NCBI RefSeq assembly: GCF_900103445.1
Contig: NZ_FNHS01000019.1
Coordinates: forward strand, 33,991 to 97,990
Direction: 5' to 3'
DNA from: Methylobacterium phyllostachyos
GTDB lineage: Bacteria; Pseudomonadota; Alphaproteobacteria; Rhizobiales; Beijerinckiaceae
DNA: 64,000 nucleotides
Every line of letters begins with the position of its first letter. The first letter of the stretch is position 1. The translations under genes were made by a program, and so were the position numbers. The notes under the pieces are model-generated. The model was not told where the DNA came from, ran no database searches, and worked only from the letters and a program-made list of their open reading frames with translations. Below, piece by piece: positions 18,224-27,107 of the stretch.

Positions 18224-19744
18224 TCAGCCGGTCCGGCGCAGGAAGTAGCCCAGAGCGGTGCGGACCGCGTCCCGCATGAAGAACTGGGCGAGCCCGGCAT
18301 AAGCCAGGATGCCCACGCCGACAGCGGCGAACAGGCCGACCCGGTCGCCGAGGATTGCGTGGATCGGATTCTGGACCAGCAGCACGAGGCCTGCCATCGC
18401 GGCGGCGCAGGCCGTGACCGGCAGGAGCGACCGGGCGAGCTGCCGGTTGCCCACGGGGACGAACCGTCCCACCGCCGTGACGATCACCGGGGTGAACACG
18501 TAAGCTCGTGCCACGTGCCCGGCAGCGAGCGCCGCGAGACCGAACGGCGCGGTCACGAAGGCCGCCACGGCGCCGAGGCCGAACTGGGCGCCCGCCAGCT
18601 TGAGAGCGATGCCGTTGCGACCGAGGGCCGTGAAGATCATCCACAACATCGAGGTCGCCACGAATTCGGGCGCCAGGAGCGCCAGGATCCGCAGCACCGG
18701 CGCTGCCTCATGCCATTGGTCGCCGAATAGGAACGGGATCAGGGTCGGCGCGACAGCCGCCATACCGAAGAAGGCCGGCACCGCCACGAAGGTCGAGGCC
18801 TGCGTGAAGTCGTGGAAGGCGCTCGCCAACTCCGCCGGCTGGTCCTGCAGGCGGGCGTAGGTGGTGAGGCCGACGGTGGTAAGCGGAATCACCGCCACCT
18901 GACTGACGAGGTCGATGCAGCGCCACGCGAGGCGCAGGTAGCCGATATCGGCGGCCGACAGGAAATAGGCGGCGATGACCTCCTGGCTCCGGATGGAGAG
19001 CACGAGCAGGAGGTAGGTGCAGAACACCCGCGAGCCGAAGGCGATCTGCGCCCGCGCGGCGGCGAGGTCGAGCCGGCGTGCCGGCATCCACCGGGAGGCC
19101 GCCCAGGTCAGCAGCGTCGTAGCGGTGGCGGCGACGAGGCGCTGCACCACGAGGCTCCAGACGCCGTAGCCGGCATAGGCCATCGCCAGGGCGACAGCCC
19201 CGCCGACGAGGTTGGCGCCGAAGGCCCGCAGGGCGAGCTTGCGGAAGCCGAAGCTGCGCTGGAGCCGGGCCTCGTGAATCGCCCCGGCCGCCGTGATGAC
19301 GAAGCAGAGCGAGAGGGCGCACAGGACCGGGCGCAGCTCCGGCAGATCGAAGATCCAGGCGATCGGGCCGGCCGAGGCCGCCAGCGCCACCGTGCAGAGA
19401 ACGCCCGTGCCGAGCATCACCCAGAAGGCGGTGGCGGCGAAATACTCGTCGAGGTCGGCCCGCTGCACCACCGCGTCCGGCAGGCCGCAGCGGGCCACGA
19501 TCTGCAGGATGTCGATGAAGACGGCGGCGATCGCCACCATCCCGAACTCGGCCGGGGCGATGAGCCGGGCGAGCACGAGAAAAACGCCGAAGCTCAGCAC
19601 GACGTTGCCCACGGAGGCGAGCGCCACCCAGCGGGCCGCCGCGAAGGACCGGCCGGTCACCTCCGCGCCGGACGAGCCCGGAAGGATGTCGGAGGCGTCG
19701 GCGGCCGCGGCGGCTTCTGTGAGTGTCGGCGTTCCGGCGGTCAC
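18224..19744 (-). CDS. Polysaccharide flippase (Wzx/WzxC family, lipopolysaccharide biosynthesis protein)
   Basis: A 506-residue MATE/MOP-type membrane protein with about 12-14 TM helices. The N-terminal motif region AARWVALASVGNVVLSFGVFLVLARLIAPAEFG matches the start of polysaccharide-export flippases, and the body has DAVVQRADL and a long alternating TM pattern. It should move undecaprenyl-linked repeat units across the inner membrane before polymerisation. The start overlaps the end of the upstream glycosyltransferase by 4 bases (ATGA), so the two are translationally coupled. Confidence 0.88.
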   Translation of the reverse strand: MTAGTPTLTEAAAAADASDILPGSSGAEVTGRSFAAARWVALASVGNVVLSFGVFLVLARLIAPAEFGMVAIAAVFIDILQIVARCGLPDAVVQRADLDEYFAATAFWVMLGTGVLCTVALAASAGPIAWIFDLPELRPVLCALSLCFVITAAGAIHEARLQRSFGFRKLALRAFGANLVGGAVALAMAYAGYGVWSLVVQRLVAATATTLLTWAASRWMPARRLDLAAARAQIAFGSRVFCTYLLLVLSIRSQEVIAAYFLSAADIGYLRLAWRCIDLVSQVAVIPLTTVGLTTYARLQDQPAELASAFHDFTQASTFVAVPAFFGMAAVAPTLIPFLFGDQWHEAAPVLRILALLAPEFVATSMLWMIFTALGRNGIALKLAGAQFGLGAVAAFVTAPFGLAALAAGHVARAYVFTPVIVTAVGRFVPVGNRQLARSLLPVTACAAAMAGLVLLVQNPIHAILGDRVGLFAAVGVGILAYAGLAQFFMRDAVRTALGYFLRRTG

Positions 19745-21075
19745 GACCGGGCCGCCCGACGCTCGGCCACGAGCTCGGCATAGAGGTCGAGATATTTCTC
19801 CGCGACGCGCTCCGAGGTGGATTCCCGGATCACGTGCTGGAAGCTGCGCTCGTCCGGCAGGTCGCCCCGGCCGCGGGCCAGGACGGTCGTCAGGCGCGCG
19901 GCGAGGTCGGCGTCGTCGCCCGGGGTGAACAGCCAGTCGGCGTTGTCCTCGCCGATCAGCTCGGGGATCCCGCCCGAGGCCGCGCCGATCACCGGCACGC
20001 CCATCGTGTAGGCCTCGTAGATCGTCCGCGGCGAGGGCTCGGCCCAGAAGGACGGGACGATCAGCACGTCGATGTCGCTCAGGAAGTCGGCGGGCTTGGC
20101 CCAGCCGACGAACTCGATCGGCAGACCCTCGGCCTGCGCCTTGAAGCGCTCGATCGAGTCGTCCATCGCGTGGCCGGCGACGAGGCAGCGCCAGTCACCG
20201 GGGCCGATCCGCCGGAAGGCGTCGATCATGGTGCCAACGCCCTTCTCGGTGTTGATCCGGCCGAGATAGCCGAAGGTTATCGGCTTGCCGGTCCGGTCGA
20301 TCCGGCGGCGCGCCTCCGGGTCACCCTCCGGGACGGTGCAGGAGTAGAAGATCACCCGGCGGCGTTCCAGCGCAAGATGCGTGAACAGGCCGTGGTCGAC
20401 ATGGGTCTTCAGGATCTCGGTGCCGACGCTGACGACCGCATCGACTGACCGATTGGTGATCTGCTTGCCGGCATTGACCACCTTGCAGCCGAGGTGCCAG
20501 CGCTCGCAGGGCTTGCCGTCCTTGAACATGGCGGCGTTGCCGCAGATCAGGTCGTACTCGCAGACCGTGTGGACGATCGGGATGCCGCGCTTGGCGGCTT
20601 CGCGCCAGACCAGGGTCGAGACGTCGAGCAGCGAATGGGTGTTGACGAGGTCGGGCTTGAAGTCGTCGAGCACCCGGCCGAACTCGGCCGCGATGGCGAA
20701 ATTCCACTGCTGCTTGAGTTTGGCCCAGGCGCGGCCGAACCGGCTCGCCTTGGGCCAGTCCTCCAGCCAGAAATCGTTGTGGTGCGCCATGCGGTAGACG
20801 GTGACGCCGCCGCGCACGGTCTTCGGCTCGGGCTCCCGGGCGATGCAGGCCGCCGCCACCGTATGGCCCGCCGCGACCAGCTCCTCGGCGAGATGCTCCA
20901 CCGAACGCTCGGCGCCGCCTACGATGTAGGGCGGATAGAGGGCGCTGAGATGGAGGATCCGCAGGGGGCCGGTCGTCGCGCGCAGGGCAGCGGCATTCGG
21001 GGGGCGCTCGCGGGGGGCGGCCGCGGTCTCCGGCAGGGCCCGGGCGTAGCTCTGGGGCAGGGACGGGGTGATCAT
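19741..21075 (-). CDS. Glycosyltransferase family 4
   Basis: A 444-residue GT-B-fold enzyme. The N-terminal domain opens with ILHLSALYPPYIVGGAERSVEHLAEEL after a 40-residue Pro/Ala-rich lead; the C-terminal donor domain has FGYLGRINTEKGVGTMIDAF and the EX7E-type motif in AEPSPRTIYEAYTMGVPV. It contains several Cys in CEYDLICGNAAMF and CERWHLGCK, a pattern seen in related GT4 enzymes with a Cys-rich insertion. Donor and acceptor are unknown. The ATG at 21075 overlaps the stop of the preceding GT by 4 bases. It resembles its upstream neighbour closely enough (same insertion, same HTH/NTHS motif) to suggest tandem duplication. Confidence 0.9.
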   Translation of the reverse strand: MITPSLPQSYARALPETAAAPRERPPNAAALRATTGPLRILHLSALYPPYIVGGAERSVEHLAEELVAAGHTVAAACIAREPEPKTVRGGVTVYRMAHHNDFWLEDWPKASRFGRAWAKLKQQWNFAIAAEFGRVLDDFKPDLVNTHSLLDVSTLVWREAAKRGIPIVHTVCEYDLICGNAAMFKDGKPCERWHLGCKVVNAGKQITNRSVDAVVSVGTEILKTHVDHGLFTHLALERRRVIFYSCTVPEGDPEARRRIDRTGKPITFGYLGRINTEKGVGTMIDAFRRIGPGDWRCLVAGHAMDDSIERFKAQAEGLPIEFVGWAKPADFLSDIDVLIVPSFWAEPSPRTIYEAYTMGVPVIGAASGGIPELIGEDNADWLFTPGDDADLAARLTTVLARGRGDLPDERSFQHVIRESTSERVAEKYLDLYAELVAERRAARS

Positions 21076-22319
21076 AGGCGGCACTCGCTGAGCTGCGGGC
21101 GCTCCGCTTGCGCGGGGAGCGGTTCGAGGCGGGCGGCGTCGCGGGTCGCCGCGTAGAGGTCGAGGTAGGCCTTCGCCACGGCGGCGGGGTCGGTCCCGGC
21201 GCGGATGGCGGCGGCGCGTTCGAGCCCGTCCGCGAGGTGGCCCGGTTCGGCGACGATCCGAGCCATGGCGGAGGCGAGTGCTGCGGCATCCCCCGGTGGC
21301 ACCAGCCAGGGGCCGGGTCCGATCTGCTCGCCGATGCCACCGGTGGCTGTCCCGATCACCGGGACGCCGCGGCCATAGGCTTCCGCCACGGTGCGGCCGA
21401 AGGGCTCGGGCCAGATCGGCGGGACGACGAGGCAGTCGATGCCGTCGAGGAAGGCGTCCCGCTCGGCAAAGCCCGCGAAGGAAACCGGCAGCCCCGCGGC
21501 CATGGCGTGGTAACGGTCGAGCCCATCCACGGCCCGGCCGGCGACGGTGAGCCGCCAGCCCTGCTGCGGCAGCATCCGGCAGGCCGCGAGGAGCGTATCG
21601 GCGCCCTTGGATGGCTCGATGCGCCCGAGATAGCCGAAGGTCACCGGCGATCCCGGGGCTCGGAGCCGCCGCATCGCGGGGGCGCCCGAGGGGATCGGGT
21701 TCCAGATCACCCGGCGCAGGGATGGCGGCACCGAGGCGAAGAAGCCCGTGGCGAGGTGCCGATCGAGGATATCCGATCCCACCGCGGTGACGGCCGACAC
21801 GGCGCGCTGGCAGCGCCGATGCGGCTCCGCGTAGAGCCGGCATTTCAGATGCTGGCCGGCGCAGGCCTTGCCGTCCCGCGCCATCGCGCCGTTGGTGCAA
21901 AGGCTTGTGAAGTCGTGCAGCGTGTGCACAACCGGCACGCCCAGCTTTGCCAGCATGGGCCAGAGCGTCGGCGTAAGCTCAGAGATCGAGTGCGTGTTCA
22001 CGACGTCCGGCGCAAAGTCGCGCACCGCCGCCGCCATCCGGGTGAGAATCTGCGGATTCCACTGGGTCGCGAGCTTGTAGCGCATCCGCTCAAGGCGCCC
22101 GCGCTCCGGCCAGTCGAGGATGTGGAACGGCGTCGCGTACCGCGTTCGGTAGACGGTGACGCCGTCCTGAACGGCGCGCCCCGCATCCTCCCGGGCCGCG
22201 CAGGCCACGGCGACGGATTGGCCGAGGCCCGCCTGCGTGCGGGCCAGCGTCTCGACCATCAGCTCGGCACCGCCGACCTGCTCGGGCGGATAGAGCGAGC
22301 TAAGGTGCAGGATGCGCAT
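21072..22319 (-). CDS. Glycosyltransferase family 4
   Basis: A 415-residue GT-B-fold enzyme beginning MRILHLSSLYPPEQVGGAELMVE. The ATG at 22319 has a strong Shine-Dalgarno (GGGAGG, 6 bases upstream), which decides against an ATG 36 bases earlier. The donor-site motif is in WPEPFGRTVAEAYGRGVPVIGT and the Arg/Lys pair in GYLGRIEPSKGADTL. A Cys-containing insertion (LCTNGAMARDGKACAGQHLKC) parallels that of the next gene. It overlaps the upstream GT by 20 bases. Part of the exopolysaccharide operon; acts at the cytoplasmic face on a lipid-linked intermediate. Confidence 0.9.
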   Translation of the reverse strand: MRILHLSSLYPPEQVGGAELMVETLARTQAGLGQSVAVACAAREDAGRAVQDGVTVYRTRYATPFHILDWPERGRLERMRYKLATQWNPQILTRMAAAVRDFAPDVVNTHSISELTPTLWPMLAKLGVPVVHTLHDFTSLCTNGAMARDGKACAGQHLKCRLYAEPHRRCQRAVSAVTAVGSDILDRHLATGFFASVPPSLRRVIWNPIPSGAPAMRRLRAPGSPVTFGYLGRIEPSKGADTLLAACRMLPQQGWRLTVAGRAVDGLDRYHAMAAGLPVSFAGFAERDAFLDGIDCLVVPPIWPEPFGRTVAEAYGRGVPVIGTATGGIGEQIGPGPWLVPPGDAAALASAMARIVAEPGHLADGLERAAAIRAGTDPAAVAKAYLDLYAATRDAARLEPLPAQAERPQLSECRL

Positions 22320-23436
22320 GCGGCACCTCCCGGGCGGGCTTTCCGCGTGCGGCATCCCGGAGCGCGTCGAGCATCAGAGCTTCGTAGCGGCGGGCGGTCT
22401 CGGCCCAGTCGTAGAGGCGGGCATTGTCGTGTCCGCGGGCGATCAGCGCCGCGCGCAGGCCCGGCTCGTCGAGGAGGCGCCTTAGGCAGGCGGTGAGCGC
22501 CTGCGCATCGCTTGGATCGAAGGTCAGCGCGCCCGCGCCCGCGATCTCGGGGGTCGCGGACCGGTCCGAGCAGACCACCGGGCAGCCCAGGGCCTGCGCC
22601 TCCAGAACCGGGAGGCAGAACCCCTCCGCGAAGGACGGCACGCACAGGCACAGGGCGTCGCGATAGAGGGCCGCGAGCCGGCCCTCGCCGATCCGGGAGA
22701 GGCGGAGCAACCGCACCGGGGCGCCGTCGAGGGCCGTAGCGATCGCCTCGTCGGGATCCTCGCCCACATGGACGATGCCGACCTCCGGGCGCCCGAGCGC
22801 TGCCACGGCCCGCGCCAAGGTGCCGAAGTTCTTGTTGTACATGGCGTTCCCGACGGCCAGCACGAACTCCCAAGCCGGCGCATCGGACGCCGGATCGCAG
22901 GCTGAAGGATCGAGCATCGCCGCCGAGGGGACGGTGTGGCTCCGATCCCGGAGGAACGGGTAGTGGCGGCCGAGGTCGCTGCGGGTCGCCTCGGAAACGG
23001 CGATGACGCGGGCGCTGTTTGCCAGGACGAGGCGGAAGATCGGATCGGTGGTCAGGGCCTCGCGGGAGCGATGTCGGCCGGGCAGCGTACGGAAGTAGAG
23101 GTCGTGGACGACGCTGACCCTGGTGCGGCCCCCGAAAGCCGCACCGTAGGGGTCGGCGTTGAGCACCACGTCGATGTCGAGGGCCCGACACAGCCGTGGG
23201 ACGGCAAAGGCCTGCCGCAGCACGTCGAGCAGCATGATGCGCGGGCGTGGCACGGTCACGACCTCGATCCGGTCGCGGATCGCGGGCGGGAGCTGGTCGC
23301 GGGTCCAGGGCGAGCGCAGCACGACCGCGAAGGTGCCCCGCTCAACCAGCCCGGCGATCACCCGGAAGGCGACGCGGGCGACGCCCGACGGCCGGCCGCC
23401 GAACTGGCTCGGCATGTTCACGAGGACGCGCGGCAT
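22300..23436 (-). CDS. Glycosyltransferase family 4
   Basis: A 378-residue GT-B-fold enzyme starting MPRVLVNMPSQFGGRPSGVARVA. It lacks the GGAE motif of its neighbours and instead resembles GT4 enzymes with an N-terminal PSGVARV loop, as does the protein at 48324-49607. The donor domain has FVLAVGNAMYNKNFGTLARA and the EX7E-type FAEGFCLPVLEAQALGCPVVCSD. Its stop lies within the next gene (20-base overlap) and its start is 43 bp after the upstream GT. Specificity unknown; mannosyl transfer is a common role for this subtype but is not shown. Confidence 0.88.
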   Translation of the reverse strand: MPRVLVNMPSQFGGRPSGVARVAFRVIAGLVERGTFAVVLRSPWTRDQLPPAIRDRIEVVTVPRPRIMLLDVLRQAFAVPRLCRALDIDVVLNADPYGAAFGGRTRVSVVHDLYFRTLPGRHRSREALTTDPIFRLVLANSARVIAVSEATRSDLGRHYPFLRDRSHTVPSAAMLDPSACDPASDAPAWEFVLAVGNAMYNKNFGTLARAVAALGRPEVGIVHVGEDPDEAIATALDGAPVRLLRLSRIGEGRLAALYRDALCLCVPSFAEGFCLPVLEAQALGCPVVCSDRSATPEIAGAGALTFDPSDAQALTACLRRLLDEPGLRAALIARGHDNARLYDWAETARRYEALMLDALRDAARGKPAREVPHAHPAP

Positions 23437-23479
23437 GGCGGTTCCGGCAGCTCCGATCGCGGGTGAGGACGGGCGCCGG

Positions 23480-24904
23480 TCAGGCGCGGGCGGCGGTCTC
23501 GTGAATGAGCTTGGCCAGCGCGGCCTGCATGCCGGCCGCGCCATAGAGGGCGAGGGCCCGGTCCCGGGCGTGACGGGTGCGGGCGGCGAACGCCCCGGGA
23601 TCGGCCACGAGTTCGGCCAGGGCCTCGGCCAGGCGATCGGGCCGGCGCGGCGGCACCAGCGTGCCGGCAGCACCACCGTCGAGGATCTCGGCGGAGGCCC
23701 CGGCATCGGTGCCGATCACCGGGATCCCCGCGAGCATCGCCTCAACGAGCGTCCGGCCGAACGGCTCGGGATCGACGGAGGGATGCACCACCGCATCGAC
23801 CGCCTGCATCAGCCGGGGCACGTCGGAGCGCTGACCGAGGAACAGCACACGGCTCGACAGGCCGCGTGCGGCGGCGCGGGCGTGCAGCTCCGCCGCGTAG
23901 GCATCCTCGCCGAACAACGCCGAGCCGACCACGATGCAGCGCAGGCCAGGCACCTCCGCCAGGGCATCGATCACCACATCCTGCCCCTTCCAGGGCGCGA
24001 GGCGGCTGAACACCCCGACGAGGGGACCCGTCGGCAGCCCGAGCTCCGCCCGCAATTCCGCCGGGGATCGGGGATCGCGGTCGAGATCGAGGCCGTTCGG
24101 CACGATCGCCACGCGATCGGGCCGTCCGCCGGCCGCCACGAAAGCCTCCGCGGCGGCCCGCGAGGGAACAATGACCTTGGCGGCGCACAGGTTGGCGAGT
24201 CGCGCCTGCACGATCCGCTGAGTCCGGCCGAAATGGGCGCCGTCGAGGATGTCGTGCAGGTGCCAGATGACGGGGCGCCCGACCAGACGGGCGGGGAGCG
24301 CCGCGAGCAGGAAGGCCTTCTGCGAGTTGGCGTAGACGAGATCGCAGCCGCGCGCCGCACGGGCGATGCCGAGCGCGAGGCCGGCGAGCTGCCCGAGCAC
24401 CGGCAGCGCCCGCAGGACCGAGCCGTCGCGGCGCAGACCCGACAGGCCGGTCCCGCGCCGGGCGAGGCGTATCGTCAGACCCGCGTCGCGCAGGGCTTGG
24501 GCGAGGTTGCCGTCCTCGAACAGGTACGCGGTGGAGCCCGGCCAGGGGCGCACAACATCGCGCAGGACGAGTTCGGCCCCCGACATCGTCCCGGTGTGGG
24601 AGACGAACAGGACGCGGGGTCGATCTTCCGAGCCGACGGCGCGGATCGCGGATCGCTCCTCGTCACGTGCCGCCGATCGCGATGCGCGTTCCTCCCCGCT
24701 GTAGGAGGGGGGTGGGGGTGGTGCAGGATGGCGCGATCCGGTGGCTTGCGCGCCACCCCCACCCCGGACCCATCCCCGCAGGCTCAAGGGATTCCGGGCA
24801 GGCCCGGGATCGCCAGGGGAGGCGAAGACGGCCTGTCGTTCTGGCGGTTGATCTCCGACGGAAACGCGCGCTTTCCCTCGGTCGGCCGACAGCGCCCCGG
24901 TCAT
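23480..24904 (-). CDS. Glycosyltransferase family 4 with a repeat-encoded N-terminal extension
   Basis: A 474-residue product whose catalytic GT-B fold begins only near residue 97 (RVLFVSHTGTMSGAELVLRD). The donor site is in DPEPFGRTLVEAMLAGIPVIGT. The first ~95 residues are low-complexity, with a Gly run and a Pro run (GGGGAQATG and PAPPPPPSYSGEE) encoded by the inverted repeat at 24709-24765. The ATG at 24904 overlaps the stop of the kinase gene (TGATG), and no good start lies between the repeat and the catalytic domain, so the extension is probably translated. It looks as though a palindromic element expanded the 5' end of the gene without breaking the frame. Confidence 0.85.
   Translation of the reverse strand: MTGALSADRGKARVSVGDQPPERQAVFASPGDPGPARNPLSLRGWVRGGGGAQATGSRHPAPPPPPSYSGEERASRSAARDEERSAIRAVGSEDRPRVLFVSHTGTMSGAELVLRDVVRPWPGSTAYLFEDGNLAQALRDAGLTIRLARRGTGLSGLRRDGSVLRALPVLGQLAGLALGIARAARGCDLVYANSQKAFLLAALPARLVGRPVIWHLHDILDGAHFGRTQRIVQARLANLCAAKVIVPSRAAAEAFVAAGGRPDRVAIVPNGLDLDRDPRSPAELRAELGLPTGPLVGVFSRLAPWKGQDVVIDALAEVPGLRCIVVGSALFGEDAYAAELHARAAARGLSSRVLFLGQRSDVPRLMQAVDAVVHPSVDPEPFGRTLVEAMLAGIPVIGTDAGASAEILDGGAAGTLVPPRRPDRLAEALAELVADPGAFAARTRHARDRALALYGAAGMQAALAKLIHETAARA
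24690..24800. repeat. Palindromic G/C-run element inside a glycosyltransferase gene
   Basis: Perfect 13-bp arms GGGGTGGGGGTGG (24709-24721) and CCACCCCCACCCC (24753-24765) flank a 31-base loop. Shorter CCTCCCC/GGAGGGG complementarity occurs just outside the left arm. The element resembles the C-run intergenic repeats scattered in Methylobacterium genomes (from memory; not checked). It lies wholly within the open frame of the minus-strand glycosyltransferase. Confidence 0.65.
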
Positions 24905-27102
24905 CACGCGGCCCCGGCGTTGCGCGGCTCGGGGAGGCGGATCGCGTCGTAGGTCGGCTGGCGGCCAGACCGCACCATCGTCATCGCGACGCCGAGCACC
25001 ACGCCCCCCGCCTGCCGGAGGTTCGTGACCGCCTCGACGATGTCCGAGAGCTGCGAGCGGCCGTAGCGGGCGCAGCACAGCACGCCGTCCGCGTGGCGGG
25101 CGAGCATGGACGCATCCATCAGCAGGCTGGTCGGCGGCGTGTCGAGGAGGATGAGGTCGTAGCGGCGGGTCCAGCGCAGGAAGTCGGCCATGCGTGCGCT
25201 CATCAGCAGGTCGGTCGATTCCGAGGTCGGCATCCCGGCCGGGATCACGTCGTAGCGGCCGGCCGAGATCACCGCCTCGGCGGGGCTGACCTCGCCGCGC
25301 AACACCCCGGCGAGACCCGGGCCGCGCCCGAGCCCGAGCGCCGCGTCGAAGTTCGGCCGGCGCAGGTCGCACTCGACCACCAGCACCCGGCGCCCGCTCG
25401 CGGTGCCGACGCCCGCCAGGGCGAAGGCCGTGAACGACTTACCCTCCCGGGGTTTCGACGACGTCACCAGGATGGTGCGGGACTCGCCGCCGCCGGCCAG
25501 GACGAGGTGCGCGTGCAGGTTGCGCAGAACGGTCTGCATCGCCGGATCGACCCGGGCCCGCTCCAGAGCCTCGGGAAGCGTCAACTCCCGGCGCCGCTCC
25601 GAGAGACGGCCGACGAGACCCGGCGCCTCCAGAGATGGCAACTGGGCGAAGACCGGCGCGCCGGTGCCGGCCATGACTTGCGCCGGATTCCGGACCCGCT
25701 GGTCGGTGTAGTCGCGCAGCAGCGCCGCCGCCGCCGCCAGCACGCCGGCGAGCACGAGGCCGCCCGCCAGGAACGGCACGGGCTTGGGCGAGAACGGCTC
25801 CTGCGGCAACTCCGCGAGGCTGACGAGCCGCGTCGATCCGGTAAGGATGCGCCGTTCGGTCTCGAGCTCGCCCGCACGCTTCACGAGGTCGGCGTAGCGG
25901 GTCCGCTTGATCTCGGCGTTGCGGACCATGCCCTCGATCGAGGCCTCGTCGTCCATCGCGGCGGCGGCCTCGGTCTTGGCGGTCTCCAGCTGCGAGCGCA
26001 GGGCCTGGGCCAGGGCGTTCGAGGCGTCGTAGGACTTGCGCAGCCCTTGCGCGACGTTGCGGATCTCCAGGTCGATGCGCTCGCGCAGGCTCGCCCGCTC
26101 GGTGGTGAGCGCCCGGATGGCCGGGTGGTTCGCGCCGAGCGACGTGCCCTGGTTTGCGAGCTGCGCGGCGACGCCGCTCAATTGCTGCTTCAGGGATACG
26201 ATGGTCGGACTCGCCAGGACGGCCGGGGCGGTCTCTGCGCCGCGCGAGCCCCTGGTCTCGATTTCGCCAAGGCGCGCGGCGGCGTCGGCCTTGGCGGCTT
26301 CGGCGGCGGCGAGCTGCTGGCTGATGCTGGTCAGACGCTCGGCGCTGATCGGTGCATTCGTGCCCTTCAGCAGACCCCGGCGGCGCCGGAACGTCTGGAT
26401 CCGCGTCTCATCCTCGCGGATCGAGGCGTCGAGCTGGCTGATCTCGGTGTGGAGCCAGTCGGAGGCCGCCTTGCGGCTGGAGGCCTGGGCTTCGCGCTGA
26501 TCGTCGAGGAAGGCGTCGATGAGGGCGTTGGCCATCGTCTGCGCCGTCTCGGGAAGGGGCGACCGGTAGCCGATGGTGATGATCCGGGAGCGGCCCGAGC
26601 TGATGACGGTGTAGCGCTTCTGAAGGTACTCGACCAAGGCGTTGCGGTCGGTCGCGAGCTTCTGGCAGGCGGCCTCCTTCTTATCGGAGATCGGCTCCGG
26701 CTTCCCGCCGCTGGCGGCATAGCGGCATTCGGTCAGGACCGGGCCGGTCAGCCCCGCGTCGATGGCGAGCCGCAGCAGCCGCGGCGAGCGGATCACCAGG
26801 ATCTGGCTCTCGATGTCGGCCGGGTCGCCGATCTTCTGGATCCAGGCCATGGAGGCGTTGTGGGCGCCGGGCTCGGCCTCGGCCACGATCACCGAGCCGC
26901 TCGCCACGTATTGCGGCTGGATGACCTTCAGCGCGGCGATCGCGAGGCCGAGCACGAGGAGGAAGACCGTCGCGAACAGGGCGCGGCGGCGCCAGAGGCG
27001 CACGAGCGGCGCGGCGAGCGGACTGCCCCGCATCGACTCCTGCGCGGCGGCGCGGACCGGCGGGCGCTCGGCCCGATCGACGGCGATGAGGGACATGGAC
27101 AT
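24904..27102 (-). CDS. Polysaccharide biosynthesis tyrosine autokinase (Wzc-like)
   Basis: A 732-residue inner-membrane co-polymerase and BY-kinase controlling polymer length and export. Residues 30-60 and about 445-470 hold the two TM helices around a periplasmic Wzz domain with coiled coil (residues ~180-420). The cytoplasmic kinase has Walker A in KPREGKS (550-556), Walker A' VLVVECD (573-579) and Walker B LILLD (650-654). The C-terminus has a single Tyr (PTYDAIR) instead of the usual Tyr cluster, so autophosphorylation control may be reduced. It starts 5 bp after the first glycosyltransferase. No outer-membrane Wza-type exporter is in the window. Confidence 0.92.
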   Translation of the reverse strand: MSMSLIAVDRAERPPVRAAAQESMRGSPLAAPLVRLWRRRALFATVFLLVLGLAIAALKVIQPQYVASGSVIVAEAEPGAHNASMAWIQKIGDPADIESQILVIRSPRLLRLAIDAGLTGPVLTECRYAASGGKPEPISDKKEAACQKLATDRNALVEYLQKRYTVISSGRSRIITIGYRSPLPETAQTMANALIDAFLDDQREAQASSRKAASDWLHTEISQLDASIREDETRIQTFRRRRGLLKGTNAPISAERLTSISQQLAAAEAAKADAAARLGEIETRGSRGAETAPAVLASPTIVSLKQQLSGVAAQLANQGTSLGANHPAIRALTTERASLRERIDLEIRNVAQGLRKSYDASNALAQALRSQLETAKTEAAAAMDDEASIEGMVRNAEIKRTRYADLVKRAGELETERRILTGSTRLVSLAELPQEPFSPKPVPFLAGGLVLAGVLAAAAALLRDYTDQRVRNPAQVMAGTGAPVFAQLPSLEAPGLVGRLSERRRELTLPEALERARVDPAMQTVLRNLHAHLVLAGGGESRTILVTSSKPREGKSFTAFALAGVGTASGRRVLVVECDLRRPNFDAALGLGRGPGLAGVLRGEVSPAEAVISAGRYDVIPAGMPTSESTDLLMSARMADFLRWTRRYDLILLDTPPTSLLMDASMLARHADGVLCCARYGRSQLSDIVEAVTNLRQAGGVVLGVAMTMVRSGRQPTYDAIRLPEPRNAGAA

Positions 27103-27107
27103 CGGGT

